The notes beneath the pieces were generated by a model that searched no databases, was not told where the DNA came from, and saw nothing but the letters and a program-made list of their open reading frames with translations. From UBA4744 sp963723165 (GTDB lineage: Bacteria > Actinomycetota > Acidimicrobiia > Spongiisociales > UBA4744), in contig CAVRPP010000010.1 of the NCBI GenBank assembly GCA_963723165.1, forward strand, positions 124,001 through 188,000: a stretch of 64,000 nucleotides of DNA, written 5' to 3'. A program made the position numbers and the translations under genes. Below, piece by piece: positions 40,867 through 49,760 of this stretch. The number at the start of each line of letters is the position of its first letter. The first letter of the stretch is position 1.

Positions 40867-42191
40867 CAGAGGATGGGGAGGTATTCCTCGAGCTCGAACT
40901 GAGAGACGTGGTGCTGGTAACGGTCCCATTCCTTGCGCTTGTTGCGCAGGAACCAGTCGAACACGTGCTCGCCGAGGGCCTCGGCCACCAGTTCGGAGTT
41001 CTCCATCACGTCGAGCGCTTCTGACAAGGTTTCCGGAAGCCGCTTGATGCCCGCTGCGGCTCGTTCGCTCGACGTCAGGTCGAAGACGTTTCCCATCATT
41101 TCGGGCGGGAGTTCGTAGTTCCTCTCAATGCCCCGCAATCCCGCTGCCAACAACACCGAAAAAGCCAGATACGGGTTGCACGCTGCGTCGGGGGATCGGT
41201 ACTCCAGGCGGGTGCTGGATGGCTTGCCTGCTTTGACGGTTGGGATCCGCACGAGGGCAGACTGGTTGTTGCGGGCCCAGAAGACGTACACGGGTGCTTC
41301 GAAACCGGGCACCAACCGCTTGTACGAGTTGACCCATTGGTTTGTCACAGCGGTGATCTCCCGGGCGTGGGTGGTCAGGCCGGCGATGAAACTCTGCGCC
41401 ACTTTTGACAGCCGGTTCTCGCTGCCGGCCTCGTAGAAGGCGTTCTCATCACCCTCAAAAAGAGACAGGTGCATGTGGAATCCGCTGCCGTCGTGCTTTT
41501 CGAGCGGCTTGGGCATGAACGTTGCATAGATTCCGTGCTCGAGGGCGACTTCTTTGACCGTCAGGCGGAACGTCATTACGTTGTCTGCCATGGTCAGTGC
41601 GTCGGTATAACGCAGGTCGATCTCGTGCTGGCTGGGCGAAACCTCGTGGTGTGAGTACTCCACCGGGATCCCCAGCTGCTCGAGTGCATTGATGGTGGTT
41701 CGCCGGTACTCCTGGGCCACATCGAGCGGAGTCAGGTCGAAGTACCCGCCGCGATCCAGCACTTTTGGTTCCGGCGACGTGTCTTCGAAGTAGAAGTATT
41801 CGAGCTCTGGACCTACGTAGAACTCGTAGCCGAGGTCGGCGGCTCTGCGCAGGTTTCGCTTCAAGACCCAGCGCGGGTCCCCTTCGAAGGGTTCGCCGTC
41901 GGTGGTGAGAATGTCGCAAAACATGCTGGCGACCTGAGTGGACGGCCGCCAGGGCAGGATCTGGAACGTCGAGGGGTCGGGACGGGCGATCATGTCGGCT
42001 TCCTGGATACGGGCATACCCGTCGATGGCCGATCCGTCGAACGTCATTCCTTCCTCGAAGGCAACTTCGAGTTCGGCCGGGCTGATCGATACCGACTTCA
42101 AGAAACCCTGTACGTCCGTGAACCACAGCCTCACGAATCGGATCCCGCGTTCCTCTACGGTGCGCAGCACGTATTCAGCTTGTTTGTCCAT
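40866..42191 (-). CDS. Glutamine synthetase, type I alpha (GlnA2/GlnA4-like)
   Basis: This 441-residue GS-I enzyme has VGPELEYFYFEDT, the ATP-binding GSGFHMHLSLF and NPYLAFSVLLAAGL. It is shorter than the neighbouring GlnA and has no Tyr adenylylation motif, so it belongs to the alpha type, insensitive to adenylylation. In actinobacteria such paralogues make glutamine or act as gamma-glutamylpolyamine synthetases; the latter cannot be excluded. It is divergent from glnA and overlaps the GlnR-like gene by one base. Confidence 0.9.
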   Translation of the reverse strand: MDKQAEYVLRTVEERGIRFVRLWFTDVQGFLKSVSISPAELEVAFEEGMTFDGSAIDGYARIQEADMIARPDPSTFQILPWRPSTQVASMFCDILTTDGEPFEGDPRWVLKRNLRRAADLGYEFYVGPELEYFYFEDTSPEPKVLDRGGYFDLTPLDVAQEYRRTTINALEQLGIPVEYSHHEVSPSQHEIDLRYTDALTMADNVMTFRLTVKEVALEHGIYATFMPKPLEKHDGSGFHMHLSLFEGDENAFYEAGSENRLSKVAQSFIAGLTTHAREITAVTNQWVNSYKRLVPGFEAPVYVFWARNNQSALVRIPTVKAGKPSSTRLEYRSPDAACNPYLAFSVLLAAGLRGIERNYELPPEMMGNVFDLTSSERAAAGIKRLPETLSEALDVMENSELVAEALGEHVFDWFLRNKRKEWDRYQHHVSQFELEEYLPIL

Positions 42192-42276
42192 CCCGGTGAC
42201 TCCTTGCGGTTTTCACCGGCAAAGGTAGCGGAGCCGCCGGCCTCCACCTAACGAGGGGGCCGCCCGAAACACAGCG

Positions 42277-42303
42277 TTCACATTCCTGCAACCGTCCAGT
42301 AAT
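42277..42303. promoter_or_regulatory. Candidate GlnR-box between the glutamine synthetase genes
   Basis: TTCAC-n6-GCAAC-n6-GTAAT (42277-42281, 42288-42292, 42299-42303) follows the spacing of the actinobacterial GlnR box gTnAC-n6-GaAAC-n6-GtnAC, a 22-bp period. The fourth element (CGGGT) does not match. It lies 48 bases ahead of glnA in the divergent glnA2/glnA promoter region (42192-42350). The match is partial and based on a remembered consensus. Confidence 0.4.
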
Positions 42304-42350
42304 TGCGACCGGGTACAAAGCTCGGAGCACATAACGAAAGAGGAGCAACC

Positions 42351-43772
42351 ATGCCCAAAACACCTGCTGATGTCTTGGAAATGCTCGGCGAGGACGTTGA
42401 GTTTGTCGACCTCCGGTTTGCGGACCTGCCCGGACAGGTGCAGCACTTCACCATCCCGGCCGGTCAACTCGACCTCGACTCTTTTGAGGAGGGTTTCGGG
42501 TTCGACGGTTCGTCCATCAGAGGATTTCAGGAGATCCAGGAATCGGACATGATTCTCAAACCGGATCCCGACACAGCTCTGATCGATCCATTCATGGAAC
42601 ACAAGACCCTGTTGCTGTACTGCTTCGTACACGATCCGATCTCCCATGAGCCTTACAACCGTGACCCCCGCTACGTCGCCAAGAAGGCCGAGCAGTATCT
42701 GCTGGGGACCGGGCTGGCTGATACTTCCTACTGGGGCCCTGAGGCAGAGTTCTACATCTTCGACTCGGCCCGGTTTGCGCAGAACCAGTATTCGGCGTTC
42801 TACGAGGTCGATTCGATTGAGGGAGCCTGGAATTCCGGTGCTGAAGAGGATGGCCGGAACCTCGCATACAAGCCTCGATACAAGGAGGGATATTTCCCGG
42901 TTCCACCGACCGATCACTTCCAGGACCTCCGCTCGGAGATGTCGGCCGTGCTGGCCAAAGCCGGGATCGAGGTTGAGGTCCACCATCACGAAGTGGGCAC
43001 CGCCGGCCAAGCCGAGATCGACATCCGGTACACCACCTTGCTGCGGCAAGCCGACAACGTCACCTTGTTCAAGTACATCGTCAAGAACGTGGCCTGGCAG
43101 TACGGGAAGACCGTGACCTTCATGCCGAAACCCATTTTCGAGGACAACGGGTCCGGCATGCATACCCACCAGAGTCTTTGGAAGGGTGGCGTCCCGCTGT
43201 TCTACGACGAGACCGGCTACGCCGGCCTGTCGGATATGGCTCGCTGGTATATCGGCGGGTTGCTCAAGCATGCCCGCGCCGTGCTGGCTTTCGCGGCACC
43301 CACCACTAACTCATATCGCCGCTTGGTGCCCGGCTACGAAGCGCCGGTCAACCTGGTCTATAGCCAGCGCAACCGGTCGGCCGCAGTCCGGATCCCCCTG
43401 TACTCGCAGAAACCCGCCCTCAAGCGGCTCGAGTTCCGCTGTCCGGATCCGGCCGCCAATGCCTACCTGGCTTTCTCCGCCATGCTGATGGCCGGTTTGG
43501 ACGGAATCGAGAACCAGATCGAACCGCCCCCGCCGGTCGACAAGGACATCTACGACCTGCCCCCCGAAGAGTTGAAGAATCTGCCATCGGTGCCGGCCAG
43601 CCTCGAAGAAGCCCTGGACGCGCTCGAAGCCGACCACGACTTCCTCTTGAAGGGCGACGTGTTCACCCCCGACCTGATCGAGGCATGGCTGGACTACAAG
43701 CGCAGCTCCGAAGTAGACGCCATGCGGCTGCGTCCCCACCCGTACGAGTTCTACATGTATTACGACATCTAG
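42351..43772 (+). CDS. glnA: Glutamine synthetase, type I beta
   Basis: This is a 473-residue enzyme from ATG 42351, with GAAAGAGGAG upstream. It has FGFDGSSIRGF, WGPEAEFYIFD, HHHEVGTAGQAEID, GSGMHTHQSLWK and the beta-type extra loop. Tyr401 in KDIYDLPPEE is the adenylylation site, so activity is probably controlled by GlnE. It makes glutamine from glutamate, ammonia and ATP and is the main ammonium-assimilating enzyme. It is divergent from the glnA2-like/GlnR-like pair. Confidence 0.95.
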   Translation: MPKTPADVLEMLGEDVEFVDLRFADLPGQVQHFTIPAGQLDLDSFEEGFGFDGSSIRGFQEIQESDMILKPDPDTALIDPFMEHKTLLLYCFVHDPISHEPYNRDPRYVAKKAEQYLLGTGLADTSYWGPEAEFYIFDSARFAQNQYSAFYEVDSIEGAWNSGAEEDGRNLAYKPRYKEGYFPVPPTDHFQDLRSEMSAVLAKAGIEVEVHHHEVGTAGQAEIDIRYTTLLRQADNVTLFKYIVKNVAWQYGKTVTFMPKPIFEDNGSGMHTHQSLWKGGVPLFYDETGYAGLSDMARWYIGGLLKHARAVLAFAAPTTNSYRRLVPGYEAPVNLVYSQRNRSAAVRIPLYSQKPALKRLEFRCPDPAANAYLAFSAMLMAGLDGIENQIEPPPPVDKDIYDLPPEELKNLPSVPASLEEALDALEADHDFLLKGDVFTPDLIEAWLDYKRSSEVDAMRLRPHPYEFYMYYDI

Positions 43773-43886
43773 GGGTACCTGCTCTCCCGCTGATGGCCGG
43801 CCGGCATTTCGGAAGACGGGGACGAGCAACCTCGCTCTCTGCCCGTCCGGGCTCAAGAGAGAGGTTCTGGCAACCGACAATTACCT

Positions 43887-45764
43887 ATGGTCCTTCCAGG
43901 AGATGACAGGGCGGTTGGCTCGCGCCGGCCATCAGCGCTCGAGCCTGAGCCCGGCGTCGTCGCAGCAACCAGGTCTGTTGAACTGCTCGAGCAAGAACTC
44001 GGTGAGCTGGTCTGGGAGACGGACAGCCGTCTGCGTTACGAACACGCCTTGGCCGAATGTGCCCGGGCGCTACTGACCTCGCCTCGAGAGTCCACCCTCG
44101 AGGTGGTCCTCAACGCATTGCTGTCGGCCACCGACGCCAGCTACGCCTTCATCGAGCGCAATGTCGACGATCCTTCGTTGGGCTTTTGCTCCCGCACGGT
44201 CCAAGAGGTTGAGCGTTCCGGGCTGGGAGAACCCGCGGACGACGGCTACTGGAGTCTTGTGCCCTGGGACCGGATGCCTACATCGCTAGCGGTTCTCGAG
44301 AAAGGCAATCCCTTCTCATTTCTCGTCGCCGAGCTCACCGGTCCGGAACGTGAGCTCTATCACGAGGACCCGTTTCCCGTAGTTTCAGAGCTCGACATCC
44401 CCATCTTCGTGAGAGATCGCTGGGTCGGACTCATCGGGTTCGCGGACAAGGCGGAGGCACGAACCTGGTCGGAAGAGGATCTACGTCTGCTGGAGGTCGC
44501 CGCCGCCTTGATCGGCTCCTACTGGGATCGTGAAGACTCCGAGTCTCTCCTTCGGGAGAACCTCCGGAGAGAGGAGGGGCGGGTACGTCGCGAACGGGCT
44601 CTCTCCAGGTGCTCGGCGGCCTTGCTCAAATCCGGGACCGAGGACGACCTCGACGTGGCGTTGAACGTGCTGTTGGAAGCAACAGAGTCAAGCTCGGTCT
44701 TTGTCGAACGGAATGTCGATCATCCCGATCTTGGCCTTTGCTCATCGATGATCCTGGAAGCGCCGCTGTCGGCTTCGTCGGGCATATGGGAGATGGTTCC
44801 CTGGTCGTCAATGCCGATTTCACACCGACACCTGTCACGAGGAGAGACATTCTCTTTCCTGATCAAAGACCTCACCGGCATCGAGGCGGAGACCTATGCC
44901 CGAAGCGACGCGAAATCGGAGCTCAACATACCGATTTTCGTCGATGGTGAGTGGGTAGGTTTGGTCGGGTTCACCGACCGCCTCACCGAACGTGTGTGGG
45001 ATACCGAAGAAGTTGAGTTCCTGCGAACCGTATCCGAGATGATTGCCGCATTCTGGGAGCGGCAAGCTGCCTACGAGAAACTCGAACAGTTAGTCCGTTC
45101 CAAGGACGAGTTCATTGCCAGCGTTAGCCACGAGTTGCGGACCCCTCTGACGGTTGTGGTGGGCCTGGCAAACGAGATGAAGGAAGGTTTCGGACAGTTC
45201 ACAGACGATGAGCTCCGCGAATTCATCGGCCTGGTCGCCGGTCAAGGCAACGAGGTAGCCAATATCGTCGAAGACCTACTGGTGATTGCCCGGGCCGATA
45301 TCGACAGGATCACGGTGCTCCCAGAGTCGGTGGATCTTGTTGCTCACGTGAGGGCGGTTTTCGCCGGACTCGAACAGGAGGAGGAATTGAACATCATCGG
45401 GCAGACGCCTCCGACCTGGTGCGACCCGGGGCGCCTTCGTCAGATCATTCGCAACCTGCTCACGAATGCAGTTCGATACGGCGGCGAGCGGGTACGTGTC
45501 GAGCTGGGAGTGATGGGCGATCATGCTCGTCTCGAAGTCTGCGACGACGGGCCCGGCATCGGTGAGCAGGATCAGGACCGGGTTTTCGAGGCATACCACC
45601 GTGCCCACGATCGGCGGGGTCAACCGGCCTCTGTGGGGCTGGGGCTCACGGTCAGCAAACGACTGGCCGAGCTGATGGGCGGCAACCTGGCCTACTACCG
45701 GAGGGACGGTTGGAGTGTGTTCGCGCTGTCGTTGCCACTTACCACCGGAGACATCGACGGTTAG
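43887..45764 (+). CDS. Sensor histidine kinase with two GAF-like domains
   Basis: This 625-residue soluble kinase has tandem GAF-like domains at about 50-215 and 235-393, which are clear duplicates (FIERNVDDPSLGFCS versus FVERNVDHPDLGLCS). Then come HisKA with the phospho-His416 in SVSHELRTPL and an HATPase domain with RQIIRNLLTNAVRYG (N box), DDGPGIG (G1) and GLGLTVSKRL (G2). No membrane helices are visible, so it senses a cytoplasmic signal. No response regulator is adjacent; the single-domain regulators at 8316 and 20571 are distant candidates. The start at 43887 lacks an obvious ribosome-binding site. Confidence 0.9.
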   Translation: MVLPGDDRAVGSRRPSALEPEPGVVAATRSVELLEQELGELVWETDSRLRYEHALAECARALLTSPRESTLEVVLNALLSATDASYAFIERNVDDPSLGFCSRTVQEVERSGLGEPADDGYWSLVPWDRMPTSLAVLEKGNPFSFLVAELTGPERELYHEDPFPVVSELDIPIFVRDRWVGLIGFADKAEARTWSEEDLRLLEVAAALIGSYWDREDSESLLRENLRREEGRVRRERALSRCSAALLKSGTEDDLDVALNVLLEATESSSVFVERNVDHPDLGLCSSMILEAPLSASSGIWEMVPWSSMPISHRHLSRGETFSFLIKDLTGIEAETYARSDAKSELNIPIFVDGEWVGLVGFTDRLTERVWDTEEVEFLRTVSEMIAAFWERQAAYEKLEQLVRSKDEFIASVSHELRTPLTVVVGLANEMKEGFGQFTDDELREFIGLVAGQGNEVANIVEDLLVIARADIDRITVLPESVDLVAHVRAVFAGLEQEEELNIIGQTPPTWCDPGRLRQIIRNLLTNAVRYGGERVRVELGVMGDHARLEVCDDGPGIGEQDQDRVFEAYHRAHDRRGQPASVGLGLTVSKRLAELMGGNLAYYRRDGWSVFALSLPLTTGDIDG

Positions 45765-45783
45765 CCGGTAACTACCCGGCTAA
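45761..45783 (+). terminator. Hairpin overlapping the histidine kinase stop codon
   Basis: TTAGCCGG (45761-45768) and CCGGCTAA (45776-45783) form a perfect 8-bp stem with a 7-base loop, including the kinase TAG stop. A run of A rather than T follows, so it is at best a weak terminator. Confidence 0.4.
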
Positions 45784-45882
45784 AAGACTTCCCGGCACCA
45801 GGGGGCGGGATGCCAGGCAAACATGGCATCGGCGCGGAGACCTCTTTCAGCGACCCTTCGATTCGCCCCGGCAGCCATGAGG
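45784..45882 (-). pseudogene. Degenerate copy of the 3' end of the Eis-like gene
   Basis: This 99-base segment matches 46553-46651, the last codons of the Eis-like gene on the minus strand. There are only a few substitutions, one single-base deletion and one single-base insertion. The frame is broken and no further homology continues. It is a remnant of a duplicated or rearranged Eis-like gene, and the SRPBCC gene now lies between the two copies. Confidence 0.85.
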
Positions 45883-45888
45883 AGCCGG

Positions 45889-46326
45889 TCAGGAAGCTTC
45901 GCAATAGTCTTTGATTGCGTCGAGGTCTTGCGCGAGGGCTTTGCGGAGCATGGGTGAGATCAGCGGATTGACGAGACGGGCAAGCAACTTGTAGGGCTTC
46001 GCCTCCCCAACCATTGAAAGCTCCGTGCCTGCGTCGCCGGCACGGACCGTGAAAAGGGTATCCCAGATCGTTCCGCCCGCGTCCGAAACCAGCCTCACTC
46101 GCTCGTTCACCTCATACTCCGTGACTTCGAGCTCGGTGGATGCTTCCCGGCCGCGCATCACGCGGGTCTCCCGGAACCTCGCGCCGACCCCCGTACGGTT
46201 GTCGGACAAGAACTCGACGTTCACGATATGGGGGACAGCCTTTGAGAAGTTCTCAATGTGAGCGATGGTTTCAAAGACCTTCTCGACGGGAGCGGCAATC
46301 GTTCGGGACGCTCGTAGTGTGGACAT
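45889..46326 (-). CDS. SRPBCC-family protein (polyketide cyclase/dehydrase-like)
   Basis: The product is 145 residues from ATG 46326, preceded by GGAGAAGGAGAG; the longer frame upstream is not credible. TIAAPVEKVFETIAHIENFS is the standard SRPBCC opening, and AGTELSMVGEAKPYKLLARL leads into the long C-terminal helix. It should bind a hydrophobic ligand; the function is unknown. It is flanked by two copies of the Eis-like 3' end, which suggests the locus was rearranged. The 46327-46548 gap upstream shows no gene. Confidence 0.85.
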   Translation of the reverse strand: MSTLRASRTIAAPVEKVFETIAHIENFSKAVPHIVNVEFLSDNRTGVGARFRETRVMRGREASTELEVTEYEVNERVRLVSDAGGTIWDTLFTVRAGDAGTELSMVGEAKPYKLLARLVNPLISPMLRKALAQDLDAIKDYCEAS

Positions 46327-46548
46327 TTCTCTCTCCTTCTCCCGTCGGGCTTGGAGATCTGCGGCTACCAAGCGGGACAATCTCGGCAGGCTACCAACCG
46401 GCCGAGGGAGCGGACGGGTCTGTGCGTGTTGGGGCCGGTGCGAATTGTTGCAATTGCGCTGAGTCGTACGAAGCAAGCCGTAATCATTGGGGCTTTTCGG
46501 CGAAGCGGTCGACCGGATGAGCAGGCTACAGCAGGGCTTCAGGCCAGT

Positions 46549-47772
46549 TCAGAAGACTTCCTGGCACCAGGGGGCGGGATGCCAGGCAAACATGGAATCG
46601 GCGCGGAGAACCTCTTTCAGCGACCCTTCGATTCGCCCGGCAGCCTTGAGGTCGAGAGGGCGAACCCCTCCCAGGTAGATGGCCCCGAGATCGGAAGCGG
46701 ACAACCGAATCTGTGGAACAGACGTGCTGCGGACGCAGCTCACGTCATCACCGTTCGCCTCGAGCAGATAGGTCCCGCCGATGGACGGGTTGAAGTCGTC
46801 GTGGACTTCGATACTGAGGGTTCCGTCCCGGCTGTATTTCCTGGTCGCCAGGGCCGCCGGGATATCGATCGGGCATACCCAGAGAGAGTCGGTGATCCGG
46901 CGGTGAAGGCGGCGCGAGTCGGCGAGCAACCAGCGGAGGGGTTCGTCGGCCGGGAGGTTCCAGTATGTGATCCTGCGAATCAGGTCGATGGAGCCGAGGT
47001 AGCGCCACAGTCCGTCGGCAGCGGCCAGGTCGACGGCTTGAAGATCGATGATCCGGATTTCACCGTTGGGAAGGTCATCTGCATCCCAGTCCTCCTTGGC
47101 CCGATACTGGACGTACCCGCGAGGTATTCCGTCTTCTTCGTACACGGCGTACCGGTAGCTGGTGGCGCCGCTCCGTCGGCTTTCCGGATCCCGGAAGACC
47201 CGATGCTCCCACCACGCCTCCGACCGATCGAACATCCCGGGCCTCATGAGCCGGGTCTTCTCGAAGACGGCGGGAAGCAAGATCCGCGCCTCAGTGGGAT
47301 CGACGAGGCGGACGGCGCCAGATCCGTGTGGAGGTCCGGGCAGGACTGCGTGGCTCCGTTCGATTTCAGCGTCGACCCTGGTCACAGCGGGACCGAACCC
47401 GAACCGTCCGTATATGGAACTCTCCGATGCCCACAAGGCAGCCAGCGTATCGCCGCGAACCCGGGCTTCTTCGAAGTGGGCCCGCATCATCTGGCGAAGA
47501 ACTCCCCGGCGCCGGTAGGTGGCAAGAACCGAAACCATGGTGGTTCCGGCCACCGCCGCCCGTCCGCCCGGCACGGTCATATCGAGACTGAAGGCGCCGG
47601 CGGTGCCGATCATCTGGTCACCGTCGAATGCGGAGACGGTCCGGTCGATCTCGAGAATCGCTTTGAACGGTTCGAGGCCCTCGTCGGGAGGGTCGAACCC
47701 GAAGACCAATCCCATCAACCGGCGGAACTCCGGTCGTTCATCTTCCGTGATGGGGCGAACGGTGAAGGTCAT
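46549..47772 (-). CDS. Eis-like GNAT N-acetyltransferase
   Basis: The 407-residue protein has an N-terminal GNAT domain (VSVLATYRRRGVLRQMMRAH holds the acetyl-CoA loop RRRG), ASESSIYGRFGFGPA, a second degenerate GNAT domain, an SCP2-like C-terminal domain and the C-terminus AWHPAPWCQEVF, all typical of Eis (enhanced intracellular survival) proteins. Eis acetylates amines, including aminoglycosides, at several positions. The free C-terminal carboxylate serves as the base, and a normal end is present. The native substrate is unknown. Confidence 0.88.
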   Translation of the reverse strand: MTFTVRPITEDERPEFRRLMGLVFGFDPPDEGLEPFKAILEIDRTVSAFDGDQMIGTAGAFSLDMTVPGGRAAVAGTTMVSVLATYRRRGVLRQMMRAHFEEARVRGDTLAALWASESSIYGRFGFGPAVTRVDAEIERSHAVLPGPPHGSGAVRLVDPTEARILLPAVFEKTRLMRPGMFDRSEAWWEHRVFRDPESRRSGATSYRYAVYEEDGIPRGYVQYRAKEDWDADDLPNGEIRIIDLQAVDLAAADGLWRYLGSIDLIRRITYWNLPADEPLRWLLADSRRLHRRITDSLWVCPIDIPAALATRKYSRDGTLSIEVHDDFNPSIGGTYLLEANGDDVSCVRSTSVPQIRLSASDLGAIYLGGVRPLDLKAAGRIEGSLKEVLRADSMFAWHPAPWCQEVF

Positions 47773-47812
47773 AGCCCGATCATGCTACGTCGCTGATGCG
47801 GGCAGTGGACCC

Positions 47813-48442
47813 TCAGGCCCCGGTGCCGGCGGTTGCGGCGGCGGCCGCAACAAGTGCGTCGTACGCAGTGGTGAACTCGACGGTAGCCGCCTGGAAGGCC
47901 GCTACGGCGTCGCGACGGGGTTGGGCGCTGGGACCCTCGAACCCGGCCCGGGCGTTCTGGCCGGCAGTGCGGATCTTCCCGGCCGCAGTGGCCAGGTCGG
48001 CGTGAATCGTGGCCAGAGCCTCGTAACCGGCCGGTGGGGCGGCGATCTCGACCCCGTCGGCGAACACCGATGCACGTACTTCAACATCCCGGAACAGGGC
48101 CAGGGCGTCCTGGTATTCGATGACCCGGGGGCTGGCATCCTGCTGGCCGTTGACGTCGAGCAGGTCGGCTTCAATACCTGCCAGTTCGGCCTGCGACCCG
48201 GTCATCTTTTCCACGTAGGCCTGGACCTCGGCCGGAACAGCGGAAGCCGCGGTGGTTGTGGTGTCCCCGTCGCCGTCGCTGCCGGTTGTGGTGGTCGTTG
48301 CCGCTGCCAGTGTTGTCGTAGTCTCCTCCGGCTGGGCGCCGGGGAGTTGCTGCACGAAGAAATAGGTGAACCCGACCATTCCCACGATGATGAGCGGGAG
48401 GATCCAACGGCCGGGCTTGGGATCTGGATTACGACTGGTCAT
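47813..48442 (-). CDS. Membrane-anchored protein with Thr-rich linker
   Basis: This 209-residue protein from ATG 48442 (or GTG 48448) has a short cytoplasmic N-terminus, one membrane helix (WILPLIIVGMVGFTYFFVQQ), a Thr/Asp-rich linker (about 40-75) and an extracytoplasmic helical domain of about 130 residues. The family is not recognised. The Ala-rich helices suggest a bundle or coiled coil. It is divergent from the membrane protein gene at 48576 and has no informative neighbour. Confidence 0.65.
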   Translation of the reverse strand: MTSRNPDPKPGRWILPLIIVGMVGFTYFFVQQLPGAQPEETTTTLAAATTTTTGSDGDGDTTTTAASAVPAEVQAYVEKMTGSQAELAGIEADLLDVNGQQDASPRVIEYQDALALFRDVEVRASVFADGVEIAAPPAGYEALATIHADLATAAGKIRTAGQNARAGFEGPSAQPRRDAVAAFQAATVEFTTAYDALVAAAAATAGTGA

Positions 48443-48575
48443 TGGCACCAGAACGTTAGCGGAACGGAAGCTGGTTCCCTAGCAAGGTCAGGGTCGAACC
48501 TCTTGCACTTGGCCGGGCCATCCCATACGTTGAAACCCGCCCCGCACTTCCCCAGTCAGACGAGGAGCATCGTTG

Positions 48576-49448
48576 ATGGACGGGACCCGTTCCACTGAAT
48601 CATCCGAGCCGCCAGAGGTATACGAGCACATCCCATGGGCCGAATTGGCGGTACCCGCCCGGGAGAAGAAAACCTGGGTGGTATATGTGGTTGCCGGCGC
48701 GATCCTCGCTGCCTCTCTGGGAACGCTGGCAGCCAGATCGGTTGTTCGTTCGACGGCATCTCCCTCCTTGGCAACCGTCCCGACGGTGCCCGAGCCGGTT
48801 GCCGTGACCCTGCCCCCACCCTCAACACAGGAGGAGGCACTCACCGAAGCGGATTTGCTGGCGATAGCCCCCGGGCAGAGCGAGATCAGTGCTGCCGCAC
48901 GGGCCGAATGGTTCGTGACGGACTACTTCTCAACAGGTGGCGATCCGGCGGCTTCCCGGGCGGTGCTGGAGGCCCTCCCCGAGGGTTCGGGGCTGCCCGC
49001 CCCAACAGGGTCTGTCTCGAATTCGTATGTCGCGTGGGTGGCGACTACCCGGATCGAGGCTCTCGGCCGTCAGCGGTTCCGCTCGACCGTGCTCTTCCGG
49101 GTCCTCGTATCCGGTGAAGACGGGGAATATGTCCGGTTGCCCGTGAGGGCTGTCGATGTGGTCGTCGAGGTGGATCCGGCGGGAGGGACCCGCGTGATGG
49201 ATCTCCCGATGCCTGTGGAAGTACCGGCCGGACCCGTCTCTGAGAGCTGGGGAGAGGCGGCAGATGTGCCCGACGGTGTCCGGGCTGCCGCCCTTCGGAG
49301 GGCGGATTCGTGGGGCGATGAGCCTGCCTTCATCGAGGGAAGTCATCGGGAGGGCGGCTGGCGGGTGGTCGTCAGTGTTGTGGATGGAGCCGGTGTCCGG
49401 TGGCCGTTGACACTGTGGCTCACCGACCAGGGTGATTCTGCCTGGTGA
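48576..49448 (+). CDS. Single-pass membrane protein, possible NTF2-like exported domain
   Basis: This 290-residue protein starts at ATG 48576 (a TTG lies just before) with GAGGAG upstream. A cytoplasmic N-terminus of about 35 residues, one helix (VVYVVAGAILAASLGTLAA), a Pro/Thr-rich linker and an exported domain (about 95-290) follow. SAAARAEWFVTDYFSTGGDP and the later alternating strands recall the NTF2-like domains of TcpC-type conjugation proteins, but there are no other transfer genes here. Function unknown. Confidence 0.65.
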   Translation: MDGTRSTESSEPPEVYEHIPWAELAVPAREKKTWVVYVVAGAILAASLGTLAARSVVRSTASPSLATVPTVPEPVAVTLPPPSTQEEALTEADLLAIAPGQSEISAAARAEWFVTDYFSTGGDPAASRAVLEALPEGSGLPAPTGSVSNSYVAWVATTRIEALGRQRFRSTVLFRVLVSGEDGEYVRLPVRAVDVVVEVDPAGGTRVMDLPMPVEVPAGPVSESWGEAADVPDGVRAAALRRADSWGDEPAFIEGSHREGGWRVVVSVVDGAGVRWPLTLWLTDQGDSAW

Positions 49449-49460
49449 AGAGCTCCGCAG

Positions 49461-49718
49461 CTAGACCGAGAAATGGCTCTGTAGGATCTCCTGCGCCGGC
49501 CCGGCAATTGCGGCCCAGTCTGCGTCCGGGGTCTTGGTCAGCGTAACGAAATCGGCGGTCATGAATATGCTCGTTATCCCGGGAATAGACAGAAGCCCGA
49601 AAGCCAGCGGGTCGTCTGTGTCTCGGCCTGCCACGAAGGTCTTGGGTCCGCCGACGTCGACTCCGACCGTGAACTTGAGGGCGTTGGGGTTGGGGGTTGA
49701 CTCGATTTGTACGGTCAT
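49461..49718 (-). CDS. Nfu/NifU N-terminal domain protein
   Basis: The 85-residue protein matches the Nfu/NifU N-terminal (Scaffold protein Nfu N) domain: QIESTPNPNALKFTV, GLLSIPGITSIFMTADFVTL and a DWAAIAGPAQEIL helix. The cluster-binding CxxC domain of full Nfu proteins is absent. Stand-alone versions exist; their role in iron-sulfur trafficking is inferred. It is divergent from hyuA. Confidence 0.9.
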   Translation of the reverse strand: MTVQIESTPNPNALKFTVGVDVGGPKTFVAGRDTDDPLAFGLLSIPGITSIFMTADFVTLTKTPDADWAAIAGPAQEILQSHFSV

Positions 49719-49760
49719 CAGCCATCCTTTCGACCCACTGCATCGTAGCGAGGGTCGCTG

